DNA of 64,000 nucleotides from Cyclobacteriaceae bacterium (lineage in GTDB: Bacteria; Bacteroidota; Bacteroidia; Cytophagales; Cyclobacteriaceae). The stretch is from contig JAEUUA010000023.1 in assembly GCA_016787755.1 (NCBI GenBank), forward strand, positions 422,613 through 486,612, in the 5' to 3' direction. Of the stretch, positions 24,766 to 32,994 are shown in pieces. Under the pieces are notes generated by a model. The model had not been told where the DNA came from. It was given only the letters and a program-made list of their open reading frames with translations, and searched no databases. Position 1 is the stretch's first letter, and every line of letters starts with the position of its first letter. The translations under genes and the position numbers were made by a program.

Positions 24766-25608
24766 TTACGCATTAGTACGCGCGGCTTCCCATCCTATAA
24801 TGGCTGTCTTACGAGTTGACCCCCACATATAGCCACCAATAGAACCTGTTGATTGAATAACGCGGTGGCAAGGGATTAAGAAAGCAACCGGGTTGGTGCC
24901 AATCGCAGTACCAACAGCTCGCGAAGCATTTGAATTCTTAATTTGCTCTGCGATTGTGCCATAGGTTGAGAGTTGCCCCATCGGGATTTTTAACAAAGCT
25001 TCCCATACCTTCAATTGAAAGTCAGTGCCTTTTAAATGTAGTTTTATGAGGCCAGGCTTTTTCCAGTTGTGGGTAAAAATGTAAAGTGCATTTTGCTGAA
25101 TTAGATCAACCACTTGCTTATAACGCGCATTCGGAAAGGTACTTAGCAAAGCAGCGAAAGATTCTTTTTCCTCATCGGCAAAAGCCATATAGCAAATACC
25201 TTTAGCTGTCGAGGCAACAAGCACATTCCCGAAGGGACTTTCTGCAAAGCTGTAGTTGATGCTAAGATTTTCACCACCGTTTTTATACTCTCCTGGGGTC
25301 ATGCCTTCAATGTTTATAAACAAATCGTGCAAACGACCTGTTCCCGAAAGCCCTGTCTCTTCAGCAGCTTCAACAAGTGTTGTTTGTTTGACTTTCAAAA
25401 TAGACTTGGCATGTTCTATACTAATGTATTGCAAAAACTTTTTAGGACTTACTCCGGCCCACTCGGTAAACAACCGCTGAAAGTGAAAAGGACTGATGTT
25501 TATCCTTTCTGCTACTTCTTCTAAAGCAGGTTGTGATTTAAAATTTTGTTTGATGTAGGTAATCGCCTCGGCAATGCGATTGTAGTTAAGTGTTTCTTGC
25601 GTTTTCAT
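24766..25608 (-). CDS. AraC-domain methylated-DNA-protein-cysteine methyltransferase (Ada C-terminal-like)
   Basis: 280 residues. Residues about 5-110 form an AraC helix-turn-helix pair (AITYIKQNFKSQPALEEVAERINISPFHFQRLF). Residues about 120-280 form an O6-alkylguanine transferase with the acceptor Cys in FLIPCHRVIQ and the following GSIGGYMWG. It removes O6-methyl groups and likely activates its own operon, as Ada does, but lacks the N-terminal zinc domain that senses phosphotriesters; that domain is encoded by the next gene. First gene of the three-gene alkylation-repair operon. Confidence 0.93.
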   Translation of the reverse strand: MKTQETLNYNRIAEAITYIKQNFKSQPALEEVAERINISPFHFQRLFTEWAGVSPKKFLQYISIEHAKSILKVKQTTLVEAAEETGLSGTGRLHDLFINIEGMTPGEYKNGGENLSINYSFAESPFGNVLVASTAKGICYMAFADEEKESFAALLSTFPNARYKQVVDLIQQNALYIFTHNWKKPGLIKLHLKGTDFQLKVWEALLKIPMGQLSTYGTIAEQIKNSNASRAVGTAIGTNPVAFLIPCHRVIQSTGSIGGYMWGSTRKTAIIGWEAARTNA

Positions 25609-25630
25609 ATCAATTGAGTTTGATGAAAGA

Positions 25631-25679
25631 TGTCAGGCCGAGCTTGTCGAAGTCTTGCTTCGACAGGCTCCGCACGACA
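25631..25679. repeat. Hairpin interspersed repeat (GAGCTTGTCGAAG/CTTCGACAGGCTC)
   Basis: GAGCTTGTCGAAG at 25640-25652, a five-base loop, then CTTCGACAGGCTC at 25658-25670 form a 13-pair stem with one G-U pair; outer TGTC (25631) and GACA (25676) also pair. This sequence pair is a common short dispersed repeat in bacterial genomes. It sits in the 162-base gap upstream of the Ada-like gene and beyond the end of mqo. Confidence 0.65.
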
Positions 25680-25770
25680 GTCTAATTATCTGAATCAAAG
25701 ATGCCGAGTATCCGGACACGTAAAAACCCGAATGTTGCTTTCTTTTGATTAGATCAAACAATTACCAAGG

Positions 25771-27276
25771 TTAGTTATTACCTAGTCCTAAAATTTTGCT
25801 TGTACGAGCTCTTGTGGCAAATACCTTTTCTTCGCTTTTAGAAATCGACTGACCGAAGGAAGGAACCATAGTAGTTAGTTTTTCTTTCCAGGCCGAAGTG
25901 TCGCATTGCTTCTTAAAGCATTTCACCAGAATATCGAGCATTGCAGCAGCTGCCGTGGAAGCTCCTGGTGATGCTCCTAACAACGCAGCGACTGTTCCAT
26001 CTTCTGATACTACTACCTCGGTTCCAAACTCAAGCACTCCTCCTTTCTCTTTGTCTTTCTTAATTACCTGCACACGCTGACCGGCTTGTTTCAACTCCCA
26101 ATCTTCCAGTTTAGTAAAGGGAACATATTCGCGCAAAGCGACTAGCCGTTCTTCGGGTGTTTGTCGTACTTGTTCAATTAAATACTTTGTGAGTGGCATA
26201 TTTTTAAGGCCGGCAAAAATCATCGGAAGCGCATTATCTGGCCGGATAGATTTTGGTAAATCCATTAGTGAACCATTCTTAAGAAACTTGGTTGAGAACC
26301 CCGCAAAAGGGCCAAAGAGTAATTCTTTTTTGCCATTGATCATGCGTGTATCAATGTGCGGCACGGACATAGGCGGGGCACCCATGTTTGCCTTGCCATA
26401 AACCTTCACATGATGTTTTGCAATCAATTCTTCGTTCAAACATTTTAACCAAAGTCCGCTGACCGGAAAGCCACCATACCCTTTGCGTTCTTTTATTTCT
26501 GCTCGCTTTAACAAGTGAAGCGTAGCCCCACCTGCACCAATAAAGGCAAACTTTGTGTTTACCTTATTTTTCTTTTTTGTTGTGAGATCACGCACGAATA
26601 CATCCCAACCTCCTTTTCCATCCGGATCGAGATCAAGCACTTCTGTATTATAATGAACGGAAACACCAGGCATTTTTTCTAAGCGATCAATCATGCCGCG
26701 CGTCAATACCCCGAAGTTCACATCAGTTCCAATATCCATGCGGGTTGCGGCTACAGGTTGCGATTTCTTCCGCCCACGCATTACAAGAGGCATCCACTCA
26801 TTCATCCAATCACGATCTTCGGTGTAAATCATATCTTTAAATAAGGGACTCTGTTGCATAGTGTTATACCGCTCCTTTCCATATTCCACATTTTCTTTCC
26901 CCCAGACTAAACTGATGTGTGGTACTTGAGTTATAAAATCTGTTGGATTGGAAAAATAGTTTTGTTCAACCAGGTAAGACCAAAACTCTCTCGAAATTTC
27001 ATATGACTCGGCAATTTTGATTGCCTTGGTAACCTCCACAGAACCATCTGCCTTTTGAGGGGTATAGTTCAATTCGCAAAATGCTGAGTGCCCTGTTCCC
27101 GCATTATTCCAGGCATCCGTACTTTCAGTACCCGCTTCATTGAGCCGTTCAAAAATCTGAATAGAAATCTCCGGATCAAGTTCCTTGAGCAGTACACCAA
27201 GTGTGGCACTCATAATTCCTGCCCCCATTAACACGACTTCAGTTTTGGGGATCAATGGTTTAGGCGGTTTTGTCAT
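25771..27276 (-). CDS. mqo: Malate:quinone oxidoreductase
   Basis: 501 residues. It begins KTEVVLMGAGIMSATLGVLLKELDP (FAD fold) and continues with NAGTGHSAFCELNYTP, the strongly conserved Mqo substrate region, and ends with LGASPGASTAAAAMLDIL and VPSFG. It oxidises malate to oxaloacetate at the membrane, feeding electrons to menaquinone in parallel with succinate dehydrogenase. Divergent from the K+ channel gene. Confidence 0.96.
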   Translation of the reverse strand: MTKPPKPLIPKTEVVLMGAGIMSATLGVLLKELDPEISIQIFERLNEAGTESTDAWNNAGTGHSAFCELNYTPQKADGSVEVTKAIKIAESYEISREFWSYLVEQNYFSNPTDFITQVPHISLVWGKENVEYGKERYNTMQQSPLFKDMIYTEDRDWMNEWMPLVMRGRKKSQPVAATRMDIGTDVNFGVLTRGMIDRLEKMPGVSVHYNTEVLDLDPDGKGGWDVFVRDLTTKKKNKVNTKFAFIGAGGATLHLLKRAEIKERKGYGGFPVSGLWLKCLNEELIAKHHVKVYGKANMGAPPMSVPHIDTRMINGKKELLFGPFAGFSTKFLKNGSLMDLPKSIRPDNALPMIFAGLKNMPLTKYLIEQVRQTPEERLVALREYVPFTKLEDWELKQAGQRVQVIKKDKEKGGVLEFGTEVVVSEDGTVAALLGASPGASTAAAAMLDILVKCFKKQCDTSAWKEKLTTMVPSFGQSISKSEEKVFATRARTSKILGLGNN

Positions 27277-27317
27277 TTACGTTCCTAAATTAACTTTCCA
27301 AGTTAGAACAACAACCT

Positions 27318-27333
27318 CCTTCTTGCAAGAAGG
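27318..27333. promoter_or_regulatory. Perfect 16-base palindrome in the mqo/channel intergenic region
   Basis: CCTTCTTGCAAGAAGG is a perfect palindrome without spacer, flanked by AACC.../...GGTT on each side. It lies 42 bases upstream of mqo and 92 bases upstream of the channel gene. It may be an operator for a dimeric regulator; function unproven. Confidence 0.45.
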
Positions 27334-27377
27334 GTTATCAGATTTAGTGCCAAGTCTTTACTTCTTAACCCATGGTG

Positions 27378-27408
27378 TTTGTTTTATTAAAAGGCCTCTG
27401 TACTTTCA
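27378..27408 (+). promoter_or_regulatory. Candidate Bacteroidota-type promoter for the channel gene
   Basis: TTTG at 27378-27381, 19 bases, then TACTTTCA at 27401-27408, close to the Bacteroidota -33 TTTG / -7 TAnnTTTG pattern with two mismatches in the -7 element. A transcript start near 27414 would support the ATG at 27426 and exclude the upstream ATG at 27372. Confidence 0.4.
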
Positions 27409-27425
27409 CCAGAAGTCCAATTTTT

Positions 27426-28430
27426 ATGAGCGATAGTGCCCGAAGTTTCTTGTATGCAGCACTCATTCTTTTTTTAAGTGTGTTTGTTGGTGTGTCTGGA
27501 TATATGGTGGTGGAAGGATACAGTATGTTAGATGCTGTGTATATGACAATGTTACTTATTTCTACAGTTGGTTTTAGCGAAGTGAGACCCTTGAGTGAGG
27601 GAGGAAAATTATTTACCAGCATTTACATGGTTGTAAACCTGGGGGCTTATGCCTATGTTATATCGGTTATAAGCCGTTATATTTTTGAAGGCGAATTTCA
27701 GAAAATATTCACTACATTCATTTTTAATAAAAAAACCAAGCGATTGAAGAACCATATTATAGTAGTAGGCTACGGCCGAACGGGTGCAAAAACCTGTTTA
27801 GAACTTATTAAGAGTAAGCGGCAATTTATTCTTATTGAGAGTAACGAAGAGATTTTGAAGTACCTTCCCAAAAAACCTTCGTTTCAGATTATTACTGACG
27901 ATGCTTCTAAAGAGGAAGTGCTTCACCGGGCTGGTATTGAACAGGCCGATTCATTAATCATTACGCTGCCCGATGATGCTGAAAATATGCTCATCTGTAT
28001 TACTGCAAAGGGATTAAATCCAAACATTAATATTGTAGCGCGAGCTTCTGAAGAAAGCGCGGAGAAAAAGCTTTATCGCGCGGGCGCCACTAAAGTTGTG
28101 AAACCATTTGCTTTAGGTGGAATTCACATGGCGCATATAATAACCCAACCTCACGTTATTGAATTTTTAGAAATATTGACGGGGGTCGCAGATCAAAATT
28201 TAAAACTGGAAGAGTTTACGTTTGAAGAACTAAAAAAAGAGTTTCATAATAAATCAATAAGAGAGTTAGATATTCGAAAGAATACAGGAGCAACCATCAT
28301 TGGCCTAAAAAGTCAGAAGAAAGGATTTATGTTTGATCCCAACAGCGACACAATTATCAGCGAAAAGGACATTATGATTGTGCTTGGATCGGAAGAAAAT
28401 CTTGAAAAATTCGAATCATACTTTGCTTGA
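27426..28430 (+). CDS. Two-TM potassium channel with RCK (TrkA-N/C) domain
   Basis: About 334 residues from ATG 27426 (MSDSARSFLYAAL). Two membrane helices (LILFLSVFVGVSGYMVV and LFTSIYMVVNLGAYAYVISVI) flank a pore loop with STVGFSEV, a variant of the TVGYGD selectivity filter. The cytoplasmic RCK domain starts NHIIVVGYGRTGAKTCLEL, a nucleotide-binding GxGxxG, and a TrkA-C-like domain ends the protein. It gates K+ flow by ligand binding to RCK. The next gene follows after 21 bases. An upstream ATG at 27372 would start before the predicted promoter ends. Confidence 0.88.
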   Translation: MSDSARSFLYAALILFLSVFVGVSGYMVVEGYSMLDAVYMTMLLISTVGFSEVRPLSEGGKLFTSIYMVVNLGAYAYVISVISRYIFEGEFQKIFTTFIFNKKTKRLKNHIIVVGYGRTGAKTCLELIKSKRQFILIESNEEILKYLPKKPSFQIITDDASKEEVLHRAGIEQADSLIITLPDDAENMLICITAKGLNPNINIVARASEESAEKKLYRAGATKVVKPFALGGIHMAHIITQPHVIEFLEILTGVADQNLKLEEFTFEELKKEFHNKSIRELDIRKNTGATIIGLKSQKKGFMFDPNSDTIISEKDIMIVLGSEENLEKFESYFA

Positions 28431-28451
28431 TTTTTGGTTGCATGTCAATAT

Positions 28452-29549
28452 ATGAATAATAACCAGCGACTCGAATCATTAGATGTATTCCGAGGCATCA
28501 CCGTAGCGGCTATGATTCTGGTGAATAACCCGGGCTCGTGGAGTCACATGTATTCACCGCTTGCGCATGCGCCTTGGAACGGGTGCACACCTACCGATCT
28601 TATTTTTCCATTCTTTCTATTTATCGTTGGGGTCTCCATACACTTTGCGTACAAAGACAAAATAACATCGGGTATTACTCAAGAAGTTTTTTTAAAGGTT
28701 GTTCGAAGAACACTCATTATCTTTTCGTTGGGAATTTTTCTTTCCCTCTTTCCCAAATTTGATTTTTCTGTAGTACGCATACCCGGAGTGTTGCAACGCA
28801 TTAGCCTTGTGTTTTTCTTTTCGTCTATACTATATTTAACCACAACCTGGCTTACGCAGATTAGAGTGGTGGCTCTTATACTGGTTGCATATTATCTACT
28901 CTTGAATTTTGTTCCGGTTCCCGGTATAGGGGCACCAAATTTAGAGCCTGAAACAAATCTGGGGGCATGGCTTGATAGCACATTGCTGAGTGGTCATTTA
29001 TGGGGGCAAAGTAAAACATGGGATCCGGAGGGCTTGCTAAGTACCTTGCCAGCGATAGCCACCGGAATCATAGGCATGCTCACGGGCAGGCTGTTCACCG
29101 AGGTTAAAGAACCATCAACACGCGTAAGTTGGATGTTCTTTATTGGGGCAATCTTAATTTTTTTGGGATTAGGCTGGGGGCTTTTCTTTCCGATTAATAA
29201 ATCGCTTTGGACGAGTAGTTATGTGTTATATACAGCGGGTATTGCCATACAATTTCTGGCTGCATGCCACTGGCTCATTGATGTGCAAGGTGTGAAGAGT
29301 TGGAGCAAACCGTTTACGTTTTATGGCATGAATGCGCTCTTCGTTTTTGTAGCCTCTGGGTTGTTGGTGAAAACATTGAGCCGCATAAAAGTGGGAGAAG
29401 GTTCTGTGCTGACCTACATTTATAAAAATGGTTTTGAAAGCTGGCTTACACCCATCAATGCATCTTTGCTTTATGCCCTCTGTCTAGTTATTATTTTTGG
29501 TTTGGCACTATGGTGGATGTACAGAAGAAAGATTTTTGTTAAGATTTAG
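28452..29549 (+). CDS. HGSNAT-like acyltransferase (DUF5009/DUF1624 family) membrane protein
   Basis: About 365 residues from ATG 28452; an upstream in-frame TTG is less likely. It opens RLESLDVFRGITVAAMILVNNPGSW, the hallmark of heparan-alpha-glucosaminide N-acetyltransferase-like proteins, followed by HAPWNGCTPTDLIFPFFLFIVGVS and about ten membrane helices. In animals the family moves acetyl groups across a membrane onto glucosamine; bacterial members are thought to acylate extracytoplasmic sugars. Co-directional with and close behind the channel gene. Confidence 0.87.
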   Translation: MNNNQRLESLDVFRGITVAAMILVNNPGSWSHMYSPLAHAPWNGCTPTDLIFPFFLFIVGVSIHFAYKDKITSGITQEVFLKVVRRTLIIFSLGIFLSLFPKFDFSVVRIPGVLQRISLVFFFSSILYLTTTWLTQIRVVALILVAYYLLLNFVPVPGIGAPNLEPETNLGAWLDSTLLSGHLWGQSKTWDPEGLLSTLPAIATGIIGMLTGRLFTEVKEPSTRVSWMFFIGAILIFLGLGWGLFFPINKSLWTSSYVLYTAGIAIQFLAACHWLIDVQGVKSWSKPFTFYGMNALFVFVASGLLVKTLSRIKVGEGSVLTYIYKNGFESWLTPINASLLYALCLVIIFGLALWWMYRRKIFVKI

Positions 29550-29756
29550 TGCTTTCACGATTAACTTAGAAAGTAATACCACAAGCCTTTCTCATGTTTA
29601 AAGTGTTCACTAGCATTAATCATGGTGTTCATTTTTCAACACATCCGATCAAGTACAGATTGAGCAATCTTTGTTTTCGAATTGTATACTCACTTTTTTC
29701 AGACTTAGAAAAAATATGAATGATTTTTGCGAGGCGGAAAATGAAACACTTGCACC

Positions 29757-30047
29757 ATGAGCCGATCATCTACTATTCTTTTGGTACTCCTTCTTCTTTT
29801 TACCTTCCCACTTTGGTTTGGGCTTACCATGGGACTCGTTGGAGGTGCCATCGGCATTGTTGCCGGAGTTTTTGGCGCTATATTCGGAATACTAGGGGGT
29901 ATCTTTGGCGCTATTTTCCATGGCATTTTTGGATGGGGTCATGACTGGCATTTCTTCCCGCACATGCATGGTAATCGCTTTGTGTGGGTTGCTATCATTA
30001 TCATTGTTGCGTTGGTTATTTCAAAGTATAATAAAAAAGCCAAGTAG
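29757..30047 (+). CDS. Small membrane protein with glycine-repeat helix and His-rich loop
   Basis: 96 residues. After an N-terminal helix (ILLVLLLLFTFPLWFGLTM) comes a stretch of repeated G-x-x-x-F/G units (residues 26-60), then a loop with His55, 62, 65, 69 and 71, then a third helix (VWVAIIIIVALVIS) and a lysine tail. The glycine spacing suggests close packing or oligomerisation; the histidines could bind a metal ion. The 207-base gap upstream holds no gene that I can see. No family name recalled. Confidence 0.65.
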   Translation: MSRSSTILLVLLLLFTFPLWFGLTMGLVGGAIGIVAGVFGAIFGILGGIFGAIFHGIFGWGHDWHFFPHMHGNRFVWVAIIIIVALVISKYNKKAK

Positions 30048-30061
30048 GATTTCTGCTGTCA

Positions 30062-31066
30062 TTAATACTTCAAATCCAACCGCATTAATTGCAAGTGATT
30101 GGAGAGGGCCACTTGCCAGGAACGATCTGCATCCCATTTATTTCCAAGGAAAATATTTCCGTATTCCAGGTGCTTGATGTAAAACTTGTATACGGATTCC
30201 TCGGCTGGAATTGTTTTTATCTGCGGCTCACCATTTACCATCATCACAGAGGCGATGGAACTGGCCATTTGTGTTAAGTCATAATCCAATATTTTTTTGA
30301 CAACGCGCCCACGGCTATGTATAAAGCGGAGCACCAACACGAACCCTTTACGCTCAAGTTCGCGATCATCTAATTCAGGATCTACCAATTCATATTTAAC
30401 CGGAAAATGCTGTTTAAGCATTTGTACCAAGGCGGTATCGGCTCGGTCGTTACCGAATTTTGGCACAGCCACTTTAAATGATTTCACCATGGCGGTGTAG
30501 GTTTCATTTCTACGACCTGTAAAATATTTTATTGGAATATCGGTTTCTGGCAAATCATTAATCAAATAATTTTTCTTTTTCTGATTGCTTAACGCAAAGC
30601 GATAAATGGTTAACAGTACTTCTTTTAGCACCGGTCCTTTTTGTTGCCAGGCAGGAGCAGAAGCACTGATCAAATCACCTTTGCCATTATAGGGAACAAA
30701 AGTAAACGAGTATTCACTTTTCTCTTTGCTAAAAAATATCAGAAAGAAAATTTGACGCACATTCAGTAACGTGGAAAATGCTTTTTCCGGATCAACTCCG
30801 GCCAATACATCATCACAATTAAAATAAGCCACAGCATCAATGCCCGTTTGCATAAAGGCACCTTGAGTTTCTTCTAAGTCTTTTATCGTAATGCCCTGAT
30901 CGAACAAAACGACCGACCGGGTTGCTAGTAAATCAGCCGGAACCACTTCTGAGTAGGCTAATCTGCCCATCAAAATATCTTTCTCAAAATCTGGTTGAGC
31001 GCTTACTGGAAAGCACAACAGCACACTTATAAAAAACAGAAACTCTTTTTTAGACACTGCAACCAT
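30062..31066 (-). CDS. Hypothetical secreted protein
   Basis: 334 residues with a signal peptide ending PVSAQ. The mature protein mixes helices and strands (ADLLATRSVVLFDQGITIKDLEETQGAFMQTGIDAVAYF) without cysteine motifs or membrane segments. It ends 14 bases from the small membrane protein gene, which converges on it. I do not recognise the family and infer nothing about function. Confidence 0.65.
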   Translation of the reverse strand: MVAVSKKEFLFFISVLLCFPVSAQPDFEKDILMGRLAYSEVVPADLLATRSVVLFDQGITIKDLEETQGAFMQTGIDAVAYFNCDDVLAGVDPEKAFSTLLNVRQIFFLIFFSKEKSEYSFTFVPYNGKGDLISASAPAWQQKGPVLKEVLLTIYRFALSNQKKKNYLINDLPETDIPIKYFTGRRNETYTAMVKSFKVAVPKFGNDRADTALVQMLKQHFPVKYELVDPELDDRELERKGFVLVLRFIHSRGRVVKKILDYDLTQMASSIASVMMVNGEPQIKTIPAEESVYKFYIKHLEYGNIFLGNKWDADRSWQVALSNHLQLMRLDLKY

Positions 31067-31217
31067 GAGTTAATAACGACCAGCGGTTAATGCTATTGTT
31101 TTATTTTTAATGTCAAAGATATATGGTTGAGGACTCAAAAGTGATCTGTCGTTGCAGCTCTGTCTGCGCATAACCGCCACGTTCAACTTTATTTGATTAT
31201 TGAGTCAGCCTGAACAT

Positions 31218-31538
31218 TTAAACCCCAATATACAACCCATCAGGTTCTTCTTTTATAGGAAAACACTCAAGATCGTTAGATCGTTGTTGATATTCCCGTC
31301 CTGTTTTAAGACTAAAGATGTGCCCGTGCCAGGGGCAAACAATTTCGCATGCATGATTCACTTTTCCTTTACTGAGTGATTCACCATTGTGTGAACACGT
31401 ATCGCTAACAGCATACAAGGTATTTCCCTGCATTACAAGACAAATTCGCTTGCCCGAAACAATGAGTAGTTGAGGCTTGTTTTCTGCCAATTTACTACGC
31501 GCTGCATCTACTCCTGAAAAGATTTTCAACCACTGCAT
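31218..31538 (-). CDS. Small Rieske [2Fe-2S] protein
   Basis: 106 residues. TCSHNGESLSKGKVNHACEIVCPWHGHIF gives the Rieske pair C-x-H and C-x-x-H that binds a [2Fe-2S] cluster. No signal or membrane segment, so it is a soluble ferredoxin of the NirD/biphenyl-dioxygenase type. It is divergent from the M20 amidohydrolase across 60 bases. No oxygenase gene is adjacent; the partner is unknown. Confidence 0.9.
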   Translation of the reverse strand: MQWLKIFSGVDAARSKLAENKPQLLIVSGKRICLVMQGNTLYAVSDTCSHNGESLSKGKVNHACEIVCPWHGHIFSLKTGREYQQRSNDLECFPIKEEPDGLYIGV

Positions 31539-31598
31539 AGAATAATCTTTTGTGTGCGCACCCTTTATGTCTATCTTGATTTCGAATTACTCAAACCT

Positions 31599-32909
31599 AT
31601 GAAGAAATTTTATTATTCAATATGCCTTTCCCTTATTACTATAACAGCAGTAGCTCAGATGGATGCAAAGTTGAAAGTTAAACTCGATCAACAGGTGAAA
31701 GAGCTTGAGCCGAGGATGATCGAGTGGCGTAGGTATTTTCATGAACATCCCGAACTATCAAATCGCGAAGTAGAAACGGGGGAGCTAATTGCCAATCAAT
31801 TAAAAGCAATGGGGTTGGAAGTAAAATACCCCGTTGCAAAAACGGGAGTTGTTGCCATTCTGAAAGGAGGAAAACCCGGCCCCGTAGTCGCACTTCGGGC
31901 GGATATGGATGCATTACCCGTTACAGAAAGAAATTCATTGCCCTTTGCATCAAAAGAAAGAGTTCTATTTAATGGACAGGAAACAGGGGTAATGCATGCC
32001 TGCGGTCATGATGGGCACATGGCTATTTTGTTGGCTGTGGCCGAGATTCTCTCAAAGAATAAAAGTGAGTTGAAAGGAACCGTGAAATTTATTTTTCAAC
32101 CAGCTGAAGAAGGTGCTCCGGCCAGTGATGGAACATCAGGAGCAGAGTTAATGGTAAAAGAAGGTGTTCTTGAAAATCCAAAAGTGGATGCAATTTTTGG
32201 ATTGCACATTCAATCGCTCGTGCCCTCCGGTAAAATTGCGTATCGCTCGGGCGGATTGATGGCTTCGGTGGATGGTGTTGATATCAAAGTAAAAGGCCTG
32301 GGTGCGCATGGTGCAACTCCCTGGGATAGTGTCGATCCAATTACTATTTCAGGTCAAATCATTAACGGATTGCAAACCATTGTCAGTCGCCAAAGTGAAT
32401 TGACAAAAGGTGCGGTGGTTATTACTGTGGGAAGCATGCATGCCGGTATCCGAAGAAACATTATTCCTGAGGAAGCGTTGCTGGAAGGAACCATTCGCGC
32501 GTTTGATGATGACATGCAAAGGAAAGTACATGCTGATATCATTCGCACGGCTACTAAAATAGCGGAGAGTGCTGGAGCAAAGGCAGAAGTAGATATTCAG
32601 ATTATGTATCCAGCTACCGTGAATGATCTAAAACTTACCTTACAAATGGCTCCAAGCCTCGAGCGAGCGGTAGGGACAGAAAATGTAATGATTACTTTGC
32701 CCGTAACGATGGCCGAAGACTTTTCATTTTTTCAGAAAAAAGTGCCGGGGTTCTTCTTTTTCCTAGGCGCATACCCTGCCGATATGCAATTACCAAAACC
32801 ACCTACGCATCACACCGCAGACTTTATGATTGATGAAAAAGCATTCGCCAGTGGAGTAAAAGCTTTTCTTCATTTAACCCTAGATTATTTAAATGCACCA
32901 AAAAAATAA
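31599..32909 (+). CDS. M20 amidohydrolase (HipO/IAA-amino-acid hydrolase-like), secreted
   Basis: About 436 residues from ATG 31599 (MKKFYYSICLSLITITAVAQ), which gives a clean signal peptide. The catalytic domain has EWRRYFHEHPELSNRE, LRADMDALPV and GVMHACGHDGHMAIL (Cys and His metal ligands), FIFQPAEEG (Glu pair) and a His in FGLHIQS. Such enzymes hydrolyse N-acyl amino acids. It is the first of two tandem paralogs; the second starts 85 bases later with a repeat element between them. Confidence 0.92.
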   Translation: MKKFYYSICLSLITITAVAQMDAKLKVKLDQQVKELEPRMIEWRRYFHEHPELSNREVETGELIANQLKAMGLEVKYPVAKTGVVAILKGGKPGPVVALRADMDALPVTERNSLPFASKERVLFNGQETGVMHACGHDGHMAILLAVAEILSKNKSELKGTVKFIFQPAEEGAPASDGTSGAELMVKEGVLENPKVDAIFGLHIQSLVPSGKIAYRSGGLMASVDGVDIKVKGLGAHGATPWDSVDPITISGQIINGLQTIVSRQSELTKGAVVITVGSMHAGIRRNIIPEEALLEGTIRAFDDDMQRKVHADIIRTATKIAESAGAKAEVDIQIMYPATVNDLKLTLQMAPSLERAVGTENVMITLPVTMAEDFSFFQKKVPGFFFFLGAYPADMQLPKPPTHHTADFMIDEKAFASGVKAFLHLTLDYLNAPKK

Positions 32910-32917
32910 ATTATACC

Positions 32918-32965
32918 GGCTTGTGTCCTCACAAACCGTTACCATGGTTTGTATCCTCACCAATC
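32918..32965. repeat. Palindromic repeat, locus A (two TCCT-loop units)
   Basis: GGCTTGTG-TCCT-CACAAACC at 32918-32937 is an inverted repeat with loop TCCT (one G-T pair in the arms). A degenerate second copy, GGTTTGTA-TCCT-CACCAATC, follows at 32946-32965 in the same orientation. Related units occur at 47478 and 47666. It fills the gap between the tandem amidohydrolase genes. Confidence 0.7.
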
Positions 32966-32994
32966 ATTTCCAACCTTTAACGAAATAATTACCC

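Noticed and set aside
29720..29944. Alternative plus-strand frame overlapping the small His-rich membrane protein
   Set aside because: Its composition is mixed Trp/His/Arg without helix pattern, while the 29757 frame gives clear membrane helices and a lysine tail.
32918..32965. CRISPR-like array
   Set aside because: Only two degenerate palindromic units with an 8-base gap, no regular spacers and no cas genes in the window.
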